DNA from: Hyphomicrobium sp.
GTDB taxonomy: Bacteria; Pseudomonadota; Alphaproteobacteria; Rhizobiales; Hyphomicrobiaceae
Direction: 5' to 3'
DNA length: 34,843 nucleotides
NCBI GenBank assembly: GCA_025927515.1
Contig: JAICLG010000001.1
Location: forward strand, 1-34,843
Part shown: positions 1 to 8,790 of the stretch, one piece after another
Layout of the letters: each line of letters opens with the position of its first letter
Position numbering within the stretch: the stretch's first letter is position 1
The notes under the pieces: model-generated
Told to the model about the DNA's origin: nothing
Database searches by the model: none
The model's input: the letters and a program-made list of their open reading frames with translations, nothing else
Made by a program: the position numbers and the translations under genes

Positions 1-563
1 ACGGACAACTTGCCTGTGCCAATACCGATACCTACGGCTTCATGGCCAATCTCGATGCGTCGGCGCCGGACTGGCGGCAACGCGCCGGGCATATCGTGGC
101 CCTGGGTGCTGGTGGTTCCGCGCGCGCCGTTGTCTACGGATTTCTCGAAGCCGGAATGAGCGACGTCCGCGTGTTCAACCGCTCGGTGGATCGCGCCGCG
201 CAGATCGCGCTGCATTTCGGCGAGCGCGTGGGTGCGTTTCCTTGGAATGTGCGGAACGAGCATCTTTCCGAGGCGGCGGTTATCGTCAACACGACCACAC
301 TCGGAATGAACGGTATCGGCAGCCCGGGCGTGGATCTCGCTCGTGCGCAGAAGGGCGCGGTCGTTGCCGATCTCGTCTATGCGCCACTTGAAACGGAATT
401 TCTGAAAGCGGCGCGCGCCAATGGGCTGATCGCCGTCGATGGTCTTGGCATGCTGCTGCATCAGGCGGTTCCGGGCTTCGAAAAGTGGTTCGGCGTCCGC
501 CCGACCGTCACCCCCGAACTCTACGACCTGGTCGCGCAAGACATCGGTGGCGTCAGATGCTGA
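1..563 (+). CDS. aroE: Shikimate dehydrogenase (NADP+), 3' part
   Basis: Reduces 3-dehydroshikimate to shikimate with NADPH in aromatic amino-acid synthesis. The window opens inside the gene: the frame is open from base 3 and reads through the family motif NTDTYGF just before residue Met at 42, so that Met is internal and not the start. About 186 residues are visible of a usual 270-280. The NADP-binding Rossmann loop GAGGSARAV, the NTTTLGM segment and the C-terminal DGLGMLLHQA helix are all seen, which are hallmarks of AroE. The canonical NTDGxGF reads NTDTYGF here, a small substitution. The stop overlaps the coaE start by 7 bases, so the two are probably translated together. Identification is firm; only the N-terminal substrate domain lies outside the window. 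Confidence 0.95.
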   Translation, partial: GQLACANTDTYGFMANLDASAPDWRQRAGHIVALGAGGSARAVVYGFLEAGMSDVRVFNRSVDRAAQIALHFGERVGAFPWNVRNEHLSEAAVIVNTTTLGMNGIGSPGVDLARAQKGAVVADLVYAPLETEFLKAARANGLIAVDGLGMLLHQAVPGFEKWFGVRPTVTPELYDLVAQDIGGVRC

Positions 564-1174
564 TCATCGGACTGACGGGTTCGATCGGCATGGGAAAGTC
601 GACGGCCGCCGCACGATTTCGCAAAAATGGTATCGCCGTTTTCGACGCCGATGCCGAAGTTCATCGGCTCTATGCGGGCCCAATCTCCGCCGAAATTGAG
701 AGCGCCTTCCCAGGAGCCGTCGAAGATGGAAAGGTGGACCGCGCCAAACTTTCCGTTTTGCTGCTTAAAAAACCGGAGAGCTTCAAAGACCTTGAAAAAA
801 TCGTCCATCCGAGAATTCGACAAGGCGAACGCCGGTTTTTGCAGGCCGAGCACGCGCGCGGCGCCCAAATGGCTGTTCTTGAGGTGCCCCTGCTTTTCGA
901 AGCTGGCGGATTCGAAAAAGTCGACGTGAAAGTCGTCGTCAGCGCCGACAGCGAGATTCAACGGCAGCGCGTGCTTCCGCGTCCGGGAATGACTACTAAA
1001 AAATTAGCAACGATTATCGCCCGGCAACTTTCCGAAACAGAAAAGCGGACGCGCGCCGATTTCGTTGTGGACACTGCGGGATCAATCGACAACTGCAACA
1101 GCCAAATCGATCGCATCATCGCTAAGCTTAGCGCGCGCACGGGTCAGGCTTACGATAAGTACTGGCGCGACTGA
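557..1174 (+). CDS. coaE: Dephospho-CoA kinase
   Basis: Phosphorylates the 3'-hydroxyl of dephospho-CoA, the last step of coenzyme A synthesis, in the cytoplasm. The 205-residue product starts MLIIGLTGSIGMGKST, with the P-loop GSIGMGKS at residues 8-15, followed by the DAD segment near residue 31 and the substrate-side motif VLEVPLLFE in the middle, as usual for CoaE. The frame is open further upstream, but the ATG at 557 is chosen because the P-loop must lie close to the N-terminus; it overlaps the aroE stop by 7 bases. The order aroE-coaE-dnaQ is common in Alphaproteobacteria. Length is normal (about 200). Confidence 0.96.
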   Translation: MLIIGLTGSIGMGKSTAAARFRKNGIAVFDADAEVHRLYAGPISAEIESAFPGAVEDGKVDRAKLSVLLLKKPESFKDLEKIVHPRIRQGERRFLQAEHARGAQMAVLEVPLLFEAGGFEKVDVKVVVSADSEIQRQRVLPRPGMTTKKLATIIARQLSETEKRTRADFVVDTAGSIDNCNSQIDRIIAKLSARTGQAYDKYWRD

Positions 1175-1195
1175 AACGACGGGGGCGGCGCCACG

Positions 1196-1909
1196 ATGCG
1201 GGAGATTGTGCTCGATACCGAAACGACGGGACTTGATCCTAAGAAGGGTCACCGTCTCATCGAAATCGGCGGCATCGAAATATTCAACCGTATTCCGACG
1301 GGCCGCGAGTTTCATCGTTTCATAAATCCCGAGCGCGACGTGCCGCTCGAAGCGCAAGAGATTCACGGAATCTCGACCGAATCTTTGATCGGCAAGCCCG
1401 TGTTTCGCGACGTCGTGCGCGATTTCCTGGCGTTTGTCGGCGATGACGTTCTCGTCATCCACAACGCGCAGTTCGACATCACGTTCTTGAATTACGAGCT
1501 TGAACTCATCGGCGAAAAGCCGCTGAGCTTCGATCGCGTCGTCGATACTCTGGCCATTGCACGGCGACGCCATCCGGCAGGACCGAATACGCTCGACGCG
1601 CTATGCAAGCGCTACGGCATCGACAATTCGCAGCGCACGAAACACGGAGCCCTTGTCGATAGTCTGCTGCTCGCGAATGTTTATGTCGAACTGCTCGGCG
1701 AACGTCAGGCGACGTTCGGACTGCAGACGCTCGGCGGTGCGGCGGCGAGCGCGGAACGCCGGGGCGGCAAACGCACGGCAGCGAAGCCGCGTCCCGAGCC
1801 GTTGCCCTCGAGATTGACGCAAGCCGACGTCGCGGCTCACCGCACGTTTATAGAAAAAATGGGTCCGAAAGCGATCTGGCTTCGCTTTTGGGAGACTGTG
1901 GCGTCCTAA
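1196..1909 (+). CDS. dnaQ: DNA polymerase III epsilon subunit (3'-5' proofreading exonuclease)
   Basis: Proofreading subunit of the replicative polymerase; removes mispaired 3' nucleotides. The 237-residue protein shows all three exonuclease motifs of the DEDDh class: Exo I DTETTGLD (D7, E9), Exo II HNAQFD (D94) and Exo III with H150 and D155 in HGALVDSLLLA. The region after about residue 175 is Ala/Arg/Lys-rich and linker-like, followed by a short C-terminal stretch likely to contact the polymerase alpha subunit, as in E. coli. It lies 21 bases after coaE on the same strand and converges on secB, whose stop is only 13 bases away. All catalytic residues are present. Confidence 0.96.
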   Translation: MREIVLDTETTGLDPKKGHRLIEIGGIEIFNRIPTGREFHRFINPERDVPLEAQEIHGISTESLIGKPVFRDVVRDFLAFVGDDVLVIHNAQFDITFLNYELELIGEKPLSFDRVVDTLAIARRRHPAGPNTLDALCKRYGIDNSQRTKHGALVDSLLLANVYVELLGERQATFGLQTLGGAAASAERRGGKRTAAKPRPEPLPSRLTQADVAAHRTFIEKMGPKAIWLRFWETVAS

Positions 1910-1922
1910 AGCGCCCCGTCCC

Positions 1923-2429
1923 TCACACGATAGCTTTGCCGCCTTGCGCCTGCTGCTGTTGCTGGCGGCGGACATAGAGGCCACCGAAATCAATCGGATC
2001 GAGAAGCAGCGGCGGAAACCCGCCTTCCCGCGTCACATCGGCAACGAGCCGGCGCAAAAACGGAAAGATCATTGTCGGGCCCGAGATAAGCAGGAAAGGT
2101 TCAAGCGCCTCTTCCGGGATGCTTTCGATCTTCAGAAGGCCTGCGTAGACCGTCTCGAGGATATAGATCGTACCGAGATTGTTCGTCGCCGATGCCTTGA
2201 ACTCGATCGAGGTCTCGAAAAGATCTTTGTCGATGCGTTGCGCCCCAACATTGACCTCGACCTTCAGGTTTGGCTGATCGCCGGGGTTGGTAATGAGTTT
2301 GCGGATGTTCGGATTCTCGAATGAGAGATCCTTGATGTACTGGTTGACGATCTTCGCCTGGATCGTCGGTTGCTCCTGGGAATCTGGCGCAGCGGCCGAA
2401 CCGTTTTTTGAATTGCCGTTTTCAGCCAT
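1923..2429 (-). CDS. secB: Protein-export chaperone SecB
   Basis: Tetrameric cytoplasmic chaperone that keeps preproteins unfolded and hands them to SecA. The 168-residue protein has the core signature IQAKIVNQYIKDLSFENP near the N-terminus and the LEPFLLISGPTMIFPFLRR segment near residues 115-135. A longer frame extends upstream, but the ATG at 2429 is preferred: a GAGGA Shine-Dalgarno sequence lies just upstream and homologues begin with such a short polar tail. The C-terminus ends in a Gln-rich run (QQQQQAQ) before the stop, typical of alphaproteobacterial SecB. It lies 105 bases downstream of fxsA on the same strand, so co-transcription is possible. Confidence 0.96.
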   Translation of the reverse strand: MAENGNSKNGSAAAPDSQEQPTIQAKIVNQYIKDLSFENPNIRKLITNPGDQPNLKVEVNVGAQRIDKDLFETSIEFKASATNNLGTIYILETVYAGLLKIESIPEEALEPFLLISGPTMIFPFLRRLVADVTREGGFPPLLLDPIDFGGLYVRRQQQQQAQGGKAIV

Positions 2430-2534
2430 GCCGTCCTCGCGTTTCAATTCCCCAAAGTTTGGCTCGCTAGCACGCCGGTCTGGGACGCGCAACGAAGCCG
2501 TCGTTCCAACTGACCTTTGCCGTTTTTCCGCGGT

Positions 2535-3071
2535 TCATGAGCGCGGACCGTACCGGCGCGGTTGAACCGCCTTACCCGGCCGCAGCGGCCGTTCGCTGAC
2601 GCGTTCGTATTCGCCTTCGATCACGGGACCGCGTGACTCTTCCTTAGGCGTCTCGCTTGAGGATCGAAAGGCGCCGCGGCTGACCTCCGCCTGATAGTGA
2701 AAAAACGATACAAGTTTAAGGAGCCCGGTGCGGATCGTAAAATGGCGAACCTGCGGGATGAGCAAAACCAGGCCGATGACATCGGAAATGACGCCGGGAA
2801 TGATCAGCAGCAGCCCCGCTAAAACCTGCAGAAAACCGTCGAACAGCGGCGAAAAACCATCGCGGTCGGAAGAAAGCCGCGACAGCGCCCGCTCGAAAAC
2901 CGACAGTCCGACCTTTCGGATGACATAGGTCCCAAGGAACGCCGTGCCGAGGATGAAAACCGTGAGCCACCCGATGCCTATGGCTTGGCCAAGGCGGATC
3001 AGCAGCCCGATCTCCACGAGAGGAAGCGCCGCCAGCAGCAATATGATCGCGATTTTGAAGGGTTGAGACAT
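2535..3071 (-). CDS. fxsA: FxsA family membrane protein
   Basis: Small inner-membrane protein of the FxsA family; in E. coli overexpression relieves exclusion of phage T7 by the F plasmid, but the cellular role is not known. The 178-residue product has several hydrophobic segments (about residues 5-25, 28-48, 75-105 with the family motif LLIIPGVISDVIGL) and a long polar, Arg-rich cytoplasmic tail. I start at the ATG at 3071 (MSQPFKIAI), which has GAGAG upstream; an in-frame upstream Met would add 17 basic residues unlike the family. It is divergent from timA and upstream of secB, an arrangement seen in many Rhizobiales. Confidence 0.9.
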   Translation of the reverse strand: MSQPFKIAIILLLAALPLVEIGLLIRLGQAIGIGWLTVFILGTAFLGTYVIRKVGLSVFERALSRLSSDRDGFSPLFDGFLQVLAGLLLIIPGVISDVIGLVLLIPQVRHFTIRTGLLKLVSFFHYQAEVSRGAFRSSSETPKEESRGPVIEGEYERVSERPLRPGKAVQPRRYGPRS

Positions 3072-3361
3072 AAGCTCTCGCCGTGGTTCTTGCGGCACCT
3101 TAGCGCGGATCAACCGAACCAACTACAAGGCGAACGTCGCTCCTGTTAAGCGTTTCAACGGTATTCACACAACACTTGCAAAAAGGGCACGCCAGCCGCC
3201 GGACGCCATCAAAAGCCCGTGGCGAGACTTTAAGGGCGACAACTGATATGCTGTCAAACCTACAAATGTCGGCGCCGCCGCCTTAGATAGGATGCTACGA
3301 AGCGGGCAATTCGACGCGGCGGCGTGGCCGCTGCCACCCACCGGAGGCTCAAGCCTTAAGA

Positions 3362-4120
3362 ATGTCTGGTCAATTTGATTTTATCACTCTGATCGCGCTC
3401 ATCGTAGCGGTTGCGGCGATCATCAAACTCAGGAACGTGCTTGGTCATCGCACGGACGAAGACCAGCAGCGCGTTGAACGCTTGCGAGCGCGCGAACGCG
3501 AGGCCAGCCAGCGCGCTGGGGCTTCCGATGCGACCTCGGCGGATGTCATCACGCTGCCGCGCCGGGACCGAGATGCGCAGCCCTCGGCGCCGGCCGCCGA
3601 AGCCTCGGCAGCAAGCGCGGAAACGCGGATCAAAGCTTATCCCGTCTCCGATCCTGCGATCACCGAGGGTCTTCTCGAAATCGCCAAGCTGGATTCGGCA
3701 TTCGATCCCGCAGCTTTCCTCAGCGGCGCCGGCACAGCGTACGAAATGATCGTTTCGGCTTTTGCGGAAGGCAACCGCCGGATGCTGAAGGATCTTCTCG
3801 GCAAGGACGTCTACGACGGTTTCACCGCTGCGATCGCGGATCGGGAGTCGCGCGAGGAGACGGTGGATCAGCAGTTTGTCGGCATCAAAAAGGCGGAAAT
3901 GCTCGAGGCCGAGGTCAAAAACGGCATCGCCTCGATCACGATCCGTTTCGCCAGCGAGCTTATCTCGGCCATCCGCAATAAGGCGGGCGACGTCATTTCC
4001 GGCGACGCCCAGAAGATCAAAGATGTGACCGACATCTGGACCTTCAGCCGCGATATCTCGACGGCCAAGGCGCGAAGCAATCCGAACTGGCGATTGGTCG
4101 CGACACAGGCGCCGAATTAG
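3362..4120 (+). CDS. timA: Tim44/TimA family membrane-anchored protein
   Basis: Alphaproteobacterial homologue of the mitochondrial import-motor protein Tim44; bacterial members are inner-membrane-tethered and of poorly defined function. The 252-residue product has one N-terminal transmembrane helix (residues about 6-24, FITLIALIVAVAAIIKL), a charged, Ala/Glu-rich linker to about residue 90, and a C-terminal Tim44-like domain (about 100-250) ending in the usual DIWTFSRD...NPNWRLVATQ segment. A GGAGG lies 14 bases before the ATG, which is long spacing, so the start is slightly uncertain. It is followed by mltA and smr on the same strand, the usual alphaproteobacterial order. Confidence 0.93.
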   Translation: MSGQFDFITLIALIVAVAAIIKLRNVLGHRTDEDQQRVERLRAREREASQRAGASDATSADVITLPRRDRDAQPSAPAAEASAASAETRIKAYPVSDPAITEGLLEIAKLDSAFDPAAFLSGAGTAYEMIVSAFAEGNRRMLKDLLGKDVYDGFTAAIADRESREETVDQQFVGIKKAEMLEAEVKNGIASITIRFASELISAIRNKAGDVISGDAQKIKDVTDIWTFSRDISTAKARSNPNWRLVATQAPN

Positions 4121-4200
4121 CTCACAATTGTGCCCCGTCGGTCCGGTGACGTTGCCGGATCGAACAGGCATTGAGGCGAGCGAGGCCCTGGGGACGGCCG

Positions 4201-5481
4201 ATGACCGCGGCGCGGAGCAATCAAAGATCATGGAGCGCCAGCGGGTCCTTCGCCGGTGCGGCATTGATCGCTTCAGCCCTGTCGTTGACGGTGGCAGGTC
4301 CGATGGAAGCTTCCGCAGCCTCCTCGGGATCACCACGCAGCATGCAAACGCACGCCATCACATTCGATCCGGTGTCTTTCGGCGATGTCCCCAGCTGGGC
4401 GGACGATGATCATCTCGCCGCGTGGAAGGCGTTTCTCGCATCCTGTGGCCCTCTCCTGAACACGGCGGCACACAAGCAAAAACCCGCCGACGCCCGCTAT
4501 AATCAAAATCTCCTCGACGTTTGCAATTTGGCGCTCACCGATGCCCGATCCGGCGACGTTCGAACACGCCAGCAGGCGCGCCGTTTCTTCGAAACGCACT
4601 TTCGTCCGCATCGGGTAACGGGAACGCAATCTCGGGGATTGCTGACGGGATATTACGAGCCCGTCATGAAGGGCGCGCGGAGGCAAACGTCGCTTTTCAA
4701 GGTGCCGGTCTACCGCCGCCCGCCGGACCTCGTGAACATGGTTGCGGAAAGCGAGCGCGGCGCCAAATCCGCCTCGGCGACCCACATGCGCAAAACCGAG
4801 CAGGGATTGCAGCCCTATCTCACACGCGCCGAAATCGAGCAGGGCGGCCTCGCGGGCCAGGGCTTGGAGCTGATGTATTTCGAGGATCCCGTCGACGTTT
4901 TCTTCCTCCAGGTCCAAGGTTCCGGACGCGTCGAACTCCCGGATGGAGAGATGGTTCGCATCTCTTACGATGGCAAGAACGGCTATCCGTACACATCGAT
5001 TGGACGTGTCCTGATCGACGACGGGGAGATCGGCGCCGACGCCATATCCCTCGAAGCTTTGAAAGCGTGGCTGCGGACGAATACCGATCGCGCCAAAGCC
5101 GTCATGTGGAAGAACCAATCCTATGTTTTCTTCCGCGAACTGCCGCGCGATAGCGCGAACGGCCCAATCGGCGCGAACAACATTCCGCTGCAGGCCGGCC
5201 GCAGCTTGGCGGTCGATACCACGTATTACGCTCTTGGAACGCCGATCTTCGTCGATGCCCCGGCCCTAACGCACGCCACCAAAAGCGGCGGCTTCCGGCG
5301 GCTGATGATTGCGCAGGACGTCGGCTCAGCGATCAAAGGTCCGGAACGTGGCGACATTTACTTCGGCTCCGGTGAGAAGGCAGGAAGGCTCGCAGGAATC
5401 ACCAAAGTGCCGGGGCATTTCATCGTCCTGCTGCCCATCACGCACGCGCCGGTCGATGCAAACGCGGACGGCGAGCCGTGA
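4201..5481 (+). CDS. mltA: Membrane-bound lytic murein transglycosylase A
   Basis: Cleaves the MurNAc-GlcNAc bond of peptidoglycan with formation of 1,6-anhydro-MurNAc, in the periplasm. The 426-residue product starts at the ATG at 4201 (GGGGA upstream), giving a signal peptide with a hydrophobic stretch at about 17-35 and a possible cleavage site after EASA; an in-frame TTG at 4171 would lengthen it by 10. The MltA domain (GLLTGYYEPVMKG near residue 140) is followed by the C-terminal 3D domain, in which D373 (AQDVGSAIKG) and D385 (RGDIYFG) are the conserved aspartates, one of them catalytic. No lipobox cysteine is seen at the signal-peptide end, so this copy may be soluble in the periplasm. 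It overlaps smr by 4 bases. Confidence 0.94.
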   Translation: MTAARSNQRSWSASGSFAGAALIASALSLTVAGPMEASAASSGSPRSMQTHAITFDPVSFGDVPSWADDDHLAAWKAFLASCGPLLNTAAHKQKPADARYNQNLLDVCNLALTDARSGDVRTRQQARRFFETHFRPHRVTGTQSRGLLTGYYEPVMKGARRQTSLFKVPVYRRPPDLVNMVAESERGAKSASATHMRKTEQGLQPYLTRAEIEQGGLAGQGLELMYFEDPVDVFFLQVQGSGRVELPDGEMVRISYDGKNGYPYTSIGRVLIDDGEIGADAISLEALKAWLRTNTDRAKAVMWKNQSYVFFRELPRDSANGPIGANNIPLQAGRSLAVDTTYYALGTPIFVDAPALTHATKSGGFRRLMIAQDVGSAIKGPERGDIYFGSGEKAGRLAGITKVPGHFIVLLPITHAPVDANADGEP

Positions 5482-6104
5482 AGAAGCCGCAGGGGAAAGG
5501 GGGCCGCAAAGAGCCTGTCGCCCACGACGAAGATCTTTGGCACCATACGGCGGCGACGATCGAGCCGCTGAAACGCGGCAAGCCGCGCGTCCATCTGAGC
5601 GACCGGGCGTTGCCCGACCCGCCCAAATCCAGAGTTCTTCTAAAGCCGGAAAAACCGCATCGTTCTCCGCCCATCAAAGAACCGGCCGTTGAGCCGCGGC
5701 CAGTCGCCACCAAAACCGCGGTGCGTAAGGCCCCGGACCTTTCCGCGTTCGATCGCAGCAGCGCCCGCAAGATTCGCATCGGACGTATCGACATCGAAGC
5801 GCGCGTCGATCTCCACGGCCTGCGCCAAAGCGAGGCGCACGCGGCGCTTCGCGCCTTCCTGTTCCGGTGCCAGAGCCGCGGCCAGCGGTATGTCCTGGTC
5901 ATTACCGGCAAGGGCAAAACGGCAAGCTCATCCGAACACAGCTACGGCGGTGACGGCGAACGCGGAATCCTGAAGCGAAATGTGCCCCGCTGGCTGGAAG
6001 AACCGGACGTCCGCAGCATCGTCGTGAGTTATACGACGGCCGCCATTCATCACGGCGGCGAAGGCGCAATCTATGTGCACCTGCGTTCGAAGACCCGAAC
6101 CTAG
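5478..6104 (+). CDS. Smr/MutS2-C domain protein
   Basis: Protein with a C-terminal Smr domain, a fold with nicking endonuclease or nucleic-acid-binding activity in characterised members. The 208-residue product begins at a GTG inside the mltA stop (GTGA overlap), so translation is coupled. The first 100 residues are basic and Pro-rich with no recognisable fold; the Smr domain spans about 105-205 with the landmarks VDLHGL (residues 110-115), VITGKGK (141-147) and GILKRNVPRWL. The stand-alone form next to mltA is widespread in Alphaproteobacteria, but its biological substrate is not established. It ends 8 bases before the convergent IalB-like gene. Confidence 0.92.
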   Translation: MKKPQGKGGRKEPVAHDEDLWHHTAATIEPLKRGKPRVHLSDRALPDPPKSRVLLKPEKPHRSPPIKEPAVEPRPVATKTAVRKAPDLSAFDRSSARKIRIGRIDIEARVDLHGLRQSEAHAALRAFLFRCQSRGQRYVLVITGKGKTASSSEHSYGGDGERGILKRNVPRWLEEPDVRSIVVSYTTAAIHHGGEGAIYVHLRSKTRT

Positions 6105-6112
6105 AAACGCGG

Positions 6113-6616
6113 TTAGAAGCACATATCCTGAAGCTTTTGCAGAGCAGCGGCGACGCCCGACAGCGAATACGTGTCCGTCACTATTCCATGATCGGACGCC
6201 ACGGCGACGGTCATCGTGCTACCCTTGCGCATGGCTTCGATCAGCTTCAGTTCCCGCGTCGAGTCGGATACGAAGGCGTGATCGTCGGAGCCGAAAAGTT
6301 TAAAGCCCCCGGAACCAACAGACGCATTTGCGGACGCATTCTTTTTGATCTTGAAACCCATGCGGAAACTGACTTCGTTCCGGATGCCATCCTTCGGCCA
6401 AGCGGAGATATAGGCCCGCGGTGCCTCGCGCTGCGCATCTTTGGGAGCGCTGGATTTCGGCTCGCTGGTGACGAAACAGAAAAGGTGCGGCGTCGCGGAA
6501 TCGGTGAGCAACGTCCAGCTCCCGTACGTATCGACGCGCGTCATCTCCGCCGCTCTGAGCGGTGTCGCGGCCAGCACAAAAAAGCTCAAGGCTGCGAGAA
6601 AGCGCGGTAGCAGCAT
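6113..6616 (-). CDS. Invasion-associated locus B (IalB) family periplasmic protein
   Basis: Secreted protein of the IalB family, named after a Bartonella protein linked to erythrocyte invasion but common in free-living Rhizobiales, where the function is unknown. The 167-residue product has an N-terminal signal peptide (hydrophobic 5-20, cleavage likely after LRAA) and the family pattern YGSWTLL near residue 31 and AYISAWP...NEVSFRMG in the middle. C47 and C166 may form a disulfide. The ATG at 6616 is preceded by AGGGGGA and shares one base with the stop of the upstream methyltransferase gene (TGATG), so the two are translationally coupled. Confidence 0.85.
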   Translation of the reverse strand: MLLPRFLAALSFFVLAATPLRAAEMTRVDTYGSWTLLTDSATPHLFCFVTSEPKSSAPKDAQREAPRAYISAWPKDGIRNEVSFRMGFKIKKNASANASVGSGGFKLFGSDDHAFVSDSTRELKLIEAMRKGSTMTVAVASDHGIVTDTYSLSGVAAALQKLQDMCF

Positions 6617-7122
6617 CAAGGTCCCCCTTCGCCAATCGGGCGATCGGCGAAACGTGCTAACGATTTGGTACGATCATACATCACGATCGCCCCCGCCATC
6701 GCAACATTGATGCAAAACCGCGTGGGGATTTTGATGACGTAATCGCAGCGCGCGATAAGCGGCTCGGACAACGATCCAAGTTCCGGCCCCAGCACATAGG
6801 CCGCGCGCAAGGGATGCCGGAAGCTCGGAAGGTCGATGGCGTCGTCCAAAAGCTCGATGCCGACCAGCTTGCAGCCCCCGGGGAGCGCCATCTCATCCAG
6901 CGTCGCCCAATTGTAATGGGGCAGATGCAATTGACTTTTGGAGGTGTCGGCGTGCGCTTCGATGGCTTTGTAGGTGGCGCCGACCGTAAACGTGAAGCTC
7001 GCGCCAAAAGCATTTGCCGAGCGCATCAGGTTGCCGAGATTGAGCGATTTTGACATGCGCTCGGCTCCGATGGCGAAATAGCCCTTTGAATGCGGTGGCC
7101 AAGTCGTTGCATTTCTTGACAT
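6616..7122 (-). CDS. TrmH/SpoU-type RNA 2'-O-methyltransferase
   Basis: SPOUT-class S-adenosylmethionine-dependent methyltransferase acting on tRNA or rRNA ribose; the exact target cannot be read from sequence. The 168-residue protein has the three SpoU motifs: motif 1 NLGNLMRSANAFG (28-40), motif 2 YVLGPELGSLSE (109-120) and motif 3 IPTRFCINVAMAGAIVMYD (132-150). It is a minimal catalytic domain without an N-terminal RNA-binding extension. I keep the ATG at 7122, although its ribosome site is weak, because the family usually starts RGYFxIGxER ahead of motif 1 and this is matched at residues 14-22. It is co-directional and coupled with the IalB-like gene. Confidence 0.88.
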   Translation of the reverse strand: MSRNATTWPPHSKGYFAIGAERMSKSLNLGNLMRSANAFGASFTFTVGATYKAIEAHADTSKSQLHLPHYNWATLDEMALPGGCKLVGIELLDDAIDLPSFRHPLRAAYVLGPELGSLSEPLIARCDYVIKIPTRFCINVAMAGAIVMYDRTKSLARFADRPIGEGGP

Positions 7123-7174
7123 TGCGGCGCGCTCGTGTGTGTCAGAAGAAGATCAGAGGGAGGGGAGGTCACAT

Positions 7175-8152
7175 ATGAAGGCAGCTCTTTGCAAGAGTCT
7201 TGATGGGCCGCAAAGTCTCGCCCTTGAGACGCTGCCGGAGCCAAAAGCGAAATCGGGCCAAGCTATCGTCCGCGTCAAGGCGGTCGGCCTCAACTTCGCC
7301 GATACGCTGATCACGCGCGGTAAATACCAGTTCAAGCCCGATCTGCCGTTCTCTCCGGGTGCCGAAATCGCAGGCGTCGTCGAGAGGGTTGCTGACGAAA
7401 ATTCGGAAATTTCGCCGGGCCAGAAGGTGATGGCCTACGTCAATTGGGGCGGCGCGGCCGAGAAAATCGCCGTCGACATGAAAGCCCTTGTTCCGGTGCC
7501 GGATGCCGTTCCGATGACCGTGGTAGCTGGGCTATCGGTGACTTACGGCACCGCCATGCACGGCCTGCGCGAACGCGGCCGCTTGCAGGCCGGAGAGACG
7601 GTCGTCGTCACGGGTGCCGCCGGCGGCGCTGGGCAGGCCGCGATCGAGATCGCCAAACTAATGGGAGCCCGCGTCATCGCCGTCGCGTCATCTCCGGAAA
7701 AGTGCGTGATCGCTAAGGCTGCCGGTGCCGACGATACGATCCTCTTTCCAGGGACGGACCTCAAGGCCGACGTTCGCGCGCTGACCGGGGGAAATGGCGC
7801 GGATGTGGTCTACGATTGCATCGGCGGCGAAGCTTCCGAGCCGCTCGTCCGCGCGTTGGCATGGCAGGGCCGCTTCCTCGTCGTGGGCTTTGCGGCAGGC
7901 GAGATCCCGAAAATTCCGCTCAATCTGCTGTTGTTGAGAGGCGCCGAGATGGCGGGTGTGTTCTGGGGCGAATCCGTGCGCCGCGATCCCGCAGGCCATC
8001 GCGCCAACATGCTGCAGCTTCTCGATTGGGTCGCGGCCGGCCGATTAGCGCCACGCGTTCACGCAACCTACCCGCTCGAGCGCATCGTCGAAGCCTTGGG
8101 CGTCCTGGAGCGCCGTGAGGCCACCGGCAAGGTCGTTTTGACGATCGATTAG
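7175..8152 (+). CDS. NADPH:quinone oxidoreductase, zinc-free MDR family
   Basis: Medium-chain dehydrogenase/reductase of the quinone-oxidoreductase branch, which reduces quinones or enones with NADPH in the cytoplasm. The 325-residue product starts at the ATG at 7175, preceded by GGGAGGGGAGGT, an excellent ribosome site; the frame upstream is not needed. The GroES-like half carries VGLNFADTLITRGKY (37-51) and PFSPGAEIAGVV, and the Rossmann half has the loop GAAGGAG at 147-153. No structural zinc cysteine cluster is visible, consistent with the QOR branch. Substrate is unknown. It is divergent from the methyltransferase gene, 52 bases away. Confidence 0.9.
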   Translation: MKAALCKSLDGPQSLALETLPEPKAKSGQAIVRVKAVGLNFADTLITRGKYQFKPDLPFSPGAEIAGVVERVADENSEISPGQKVMAYVNWGGAAEKIAVDMKALVPVPDAVPMTVVAGLSVTYGTAMHGLRERGRLQAGETVVVTGAAGGAGQAAIEIAKLMGARVIAVASSPEKCVIAKAAGADDTILFPGTDLKADVRALTGGNGADVVYDCIGGEASEPLVRALAWQGRFLVVGFAAGEIPKIPLNLLLLRGAEMAGVFWGESVRRDPAGHRANMLQLLDWVAAGRLAPRVHATYPLERIVEALGVLERREATGKVVLTID

Positions 8153-8165
8153 AACGAATCGCGGG

Positions 8166-8738
8166 CTACCAGCTCGCTTCGCCGTCTTCGCTCAAGAATT
8201 CCATGCCGCGCACGGGAAAGCGATCTTCGACGCCATAAGGCCCGCCGCCGACGCTCGGACGCGACGACATCAGCAGCGTTCGCGTCACGAAAAATGGCTC
8301 GGAGCGGTAGCCGCCGTAGCGCGTCAGAAAACGCGCGATGGCTTCGACGTTGGAATGCTTCAAGCGCGCCAGCGTCACGTGCGGCCGAAACGCCCGCGTG
8401 TCCGGTGCGAGTGCGGCATTGCGCGCGGCTTTTTCGTGCGCCCGCGCTAACTCTTCGAGTTGCGGCTGAGGCTCGACGCCAGCCCAGATCGCATGCGGAT
8501 TGTCGCCGCCGAAAACACCAAGCCCGGAGAGCCGCAGCTCGAAACCATCAATCTCGATATTGGCGAGGTTTGCGACGAACTCTCGGGCTTCGCTGTTGCC
8601 GATGTCCCCCGCAAACCGCAGCGTGATGTGGTAGCTTTCCGGCTTGATCCAGCGTGCGCCAGGCAGCGGCATCCGCAGCCGGTAAAGCTCATCGCGAATT
8701 TCGTCGGGAATTTCGATGGCCGTGAACAACCGGGGCAT
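8166..8738 (-). CDS. thpR: RNA 2',3'-cyclic phosphodiesterase (2H, LigT/ThpR)
   Basis: 2H phosphoesterase that opens 2',3'-cyclic phosphates on RNA ends and in vitro can ligate 2'-5' tRNA halves. The 190-residue product shows the two catalytic tetrapeptides HITL (H37) and HVTL (H120), spaced as expected for the pseudo-dimeric 2H fold, and begins MPRLFTAIEIP, the usual N-terminus. GAGGA lies upstream of the ATG. It is 52 bases downstream of the esterase gene on the same strand and may share its transcript. Its stop lies 13 bases from the convergent quinone oxidoreductase gene. Confidence 0.94.
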   Translation of the reverse strand: MPRLFTAIEIPDEIRDELYRLRMPLPGARWIKPESYHITLRFAGDIGNSEAREFVANLANIEIDGFELRLSGLGVFGGDNPHAIWAGVEPQPQLEELARAHEKAARNAALAPDTRAFRPHVTLARLKHSNVEAIARFLTRYGGYRSEPFFVTRTLLMSSRPSVGGGPYGVEDRFPVRGMEFLSEDGEASW

Positions 8739-8790
8739 CGGGACGTCCTCACTTCATGGAACGGGCAAACGCGGGCGCGCGGAAACGCGC

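Noticed and set aside
3356..4336. Minus-strand open frame of 326 residues across timA
   Set aside because: It is antisense to the Tim44-like gene and runs into the mltA signal-peptide region; no domain is seen.
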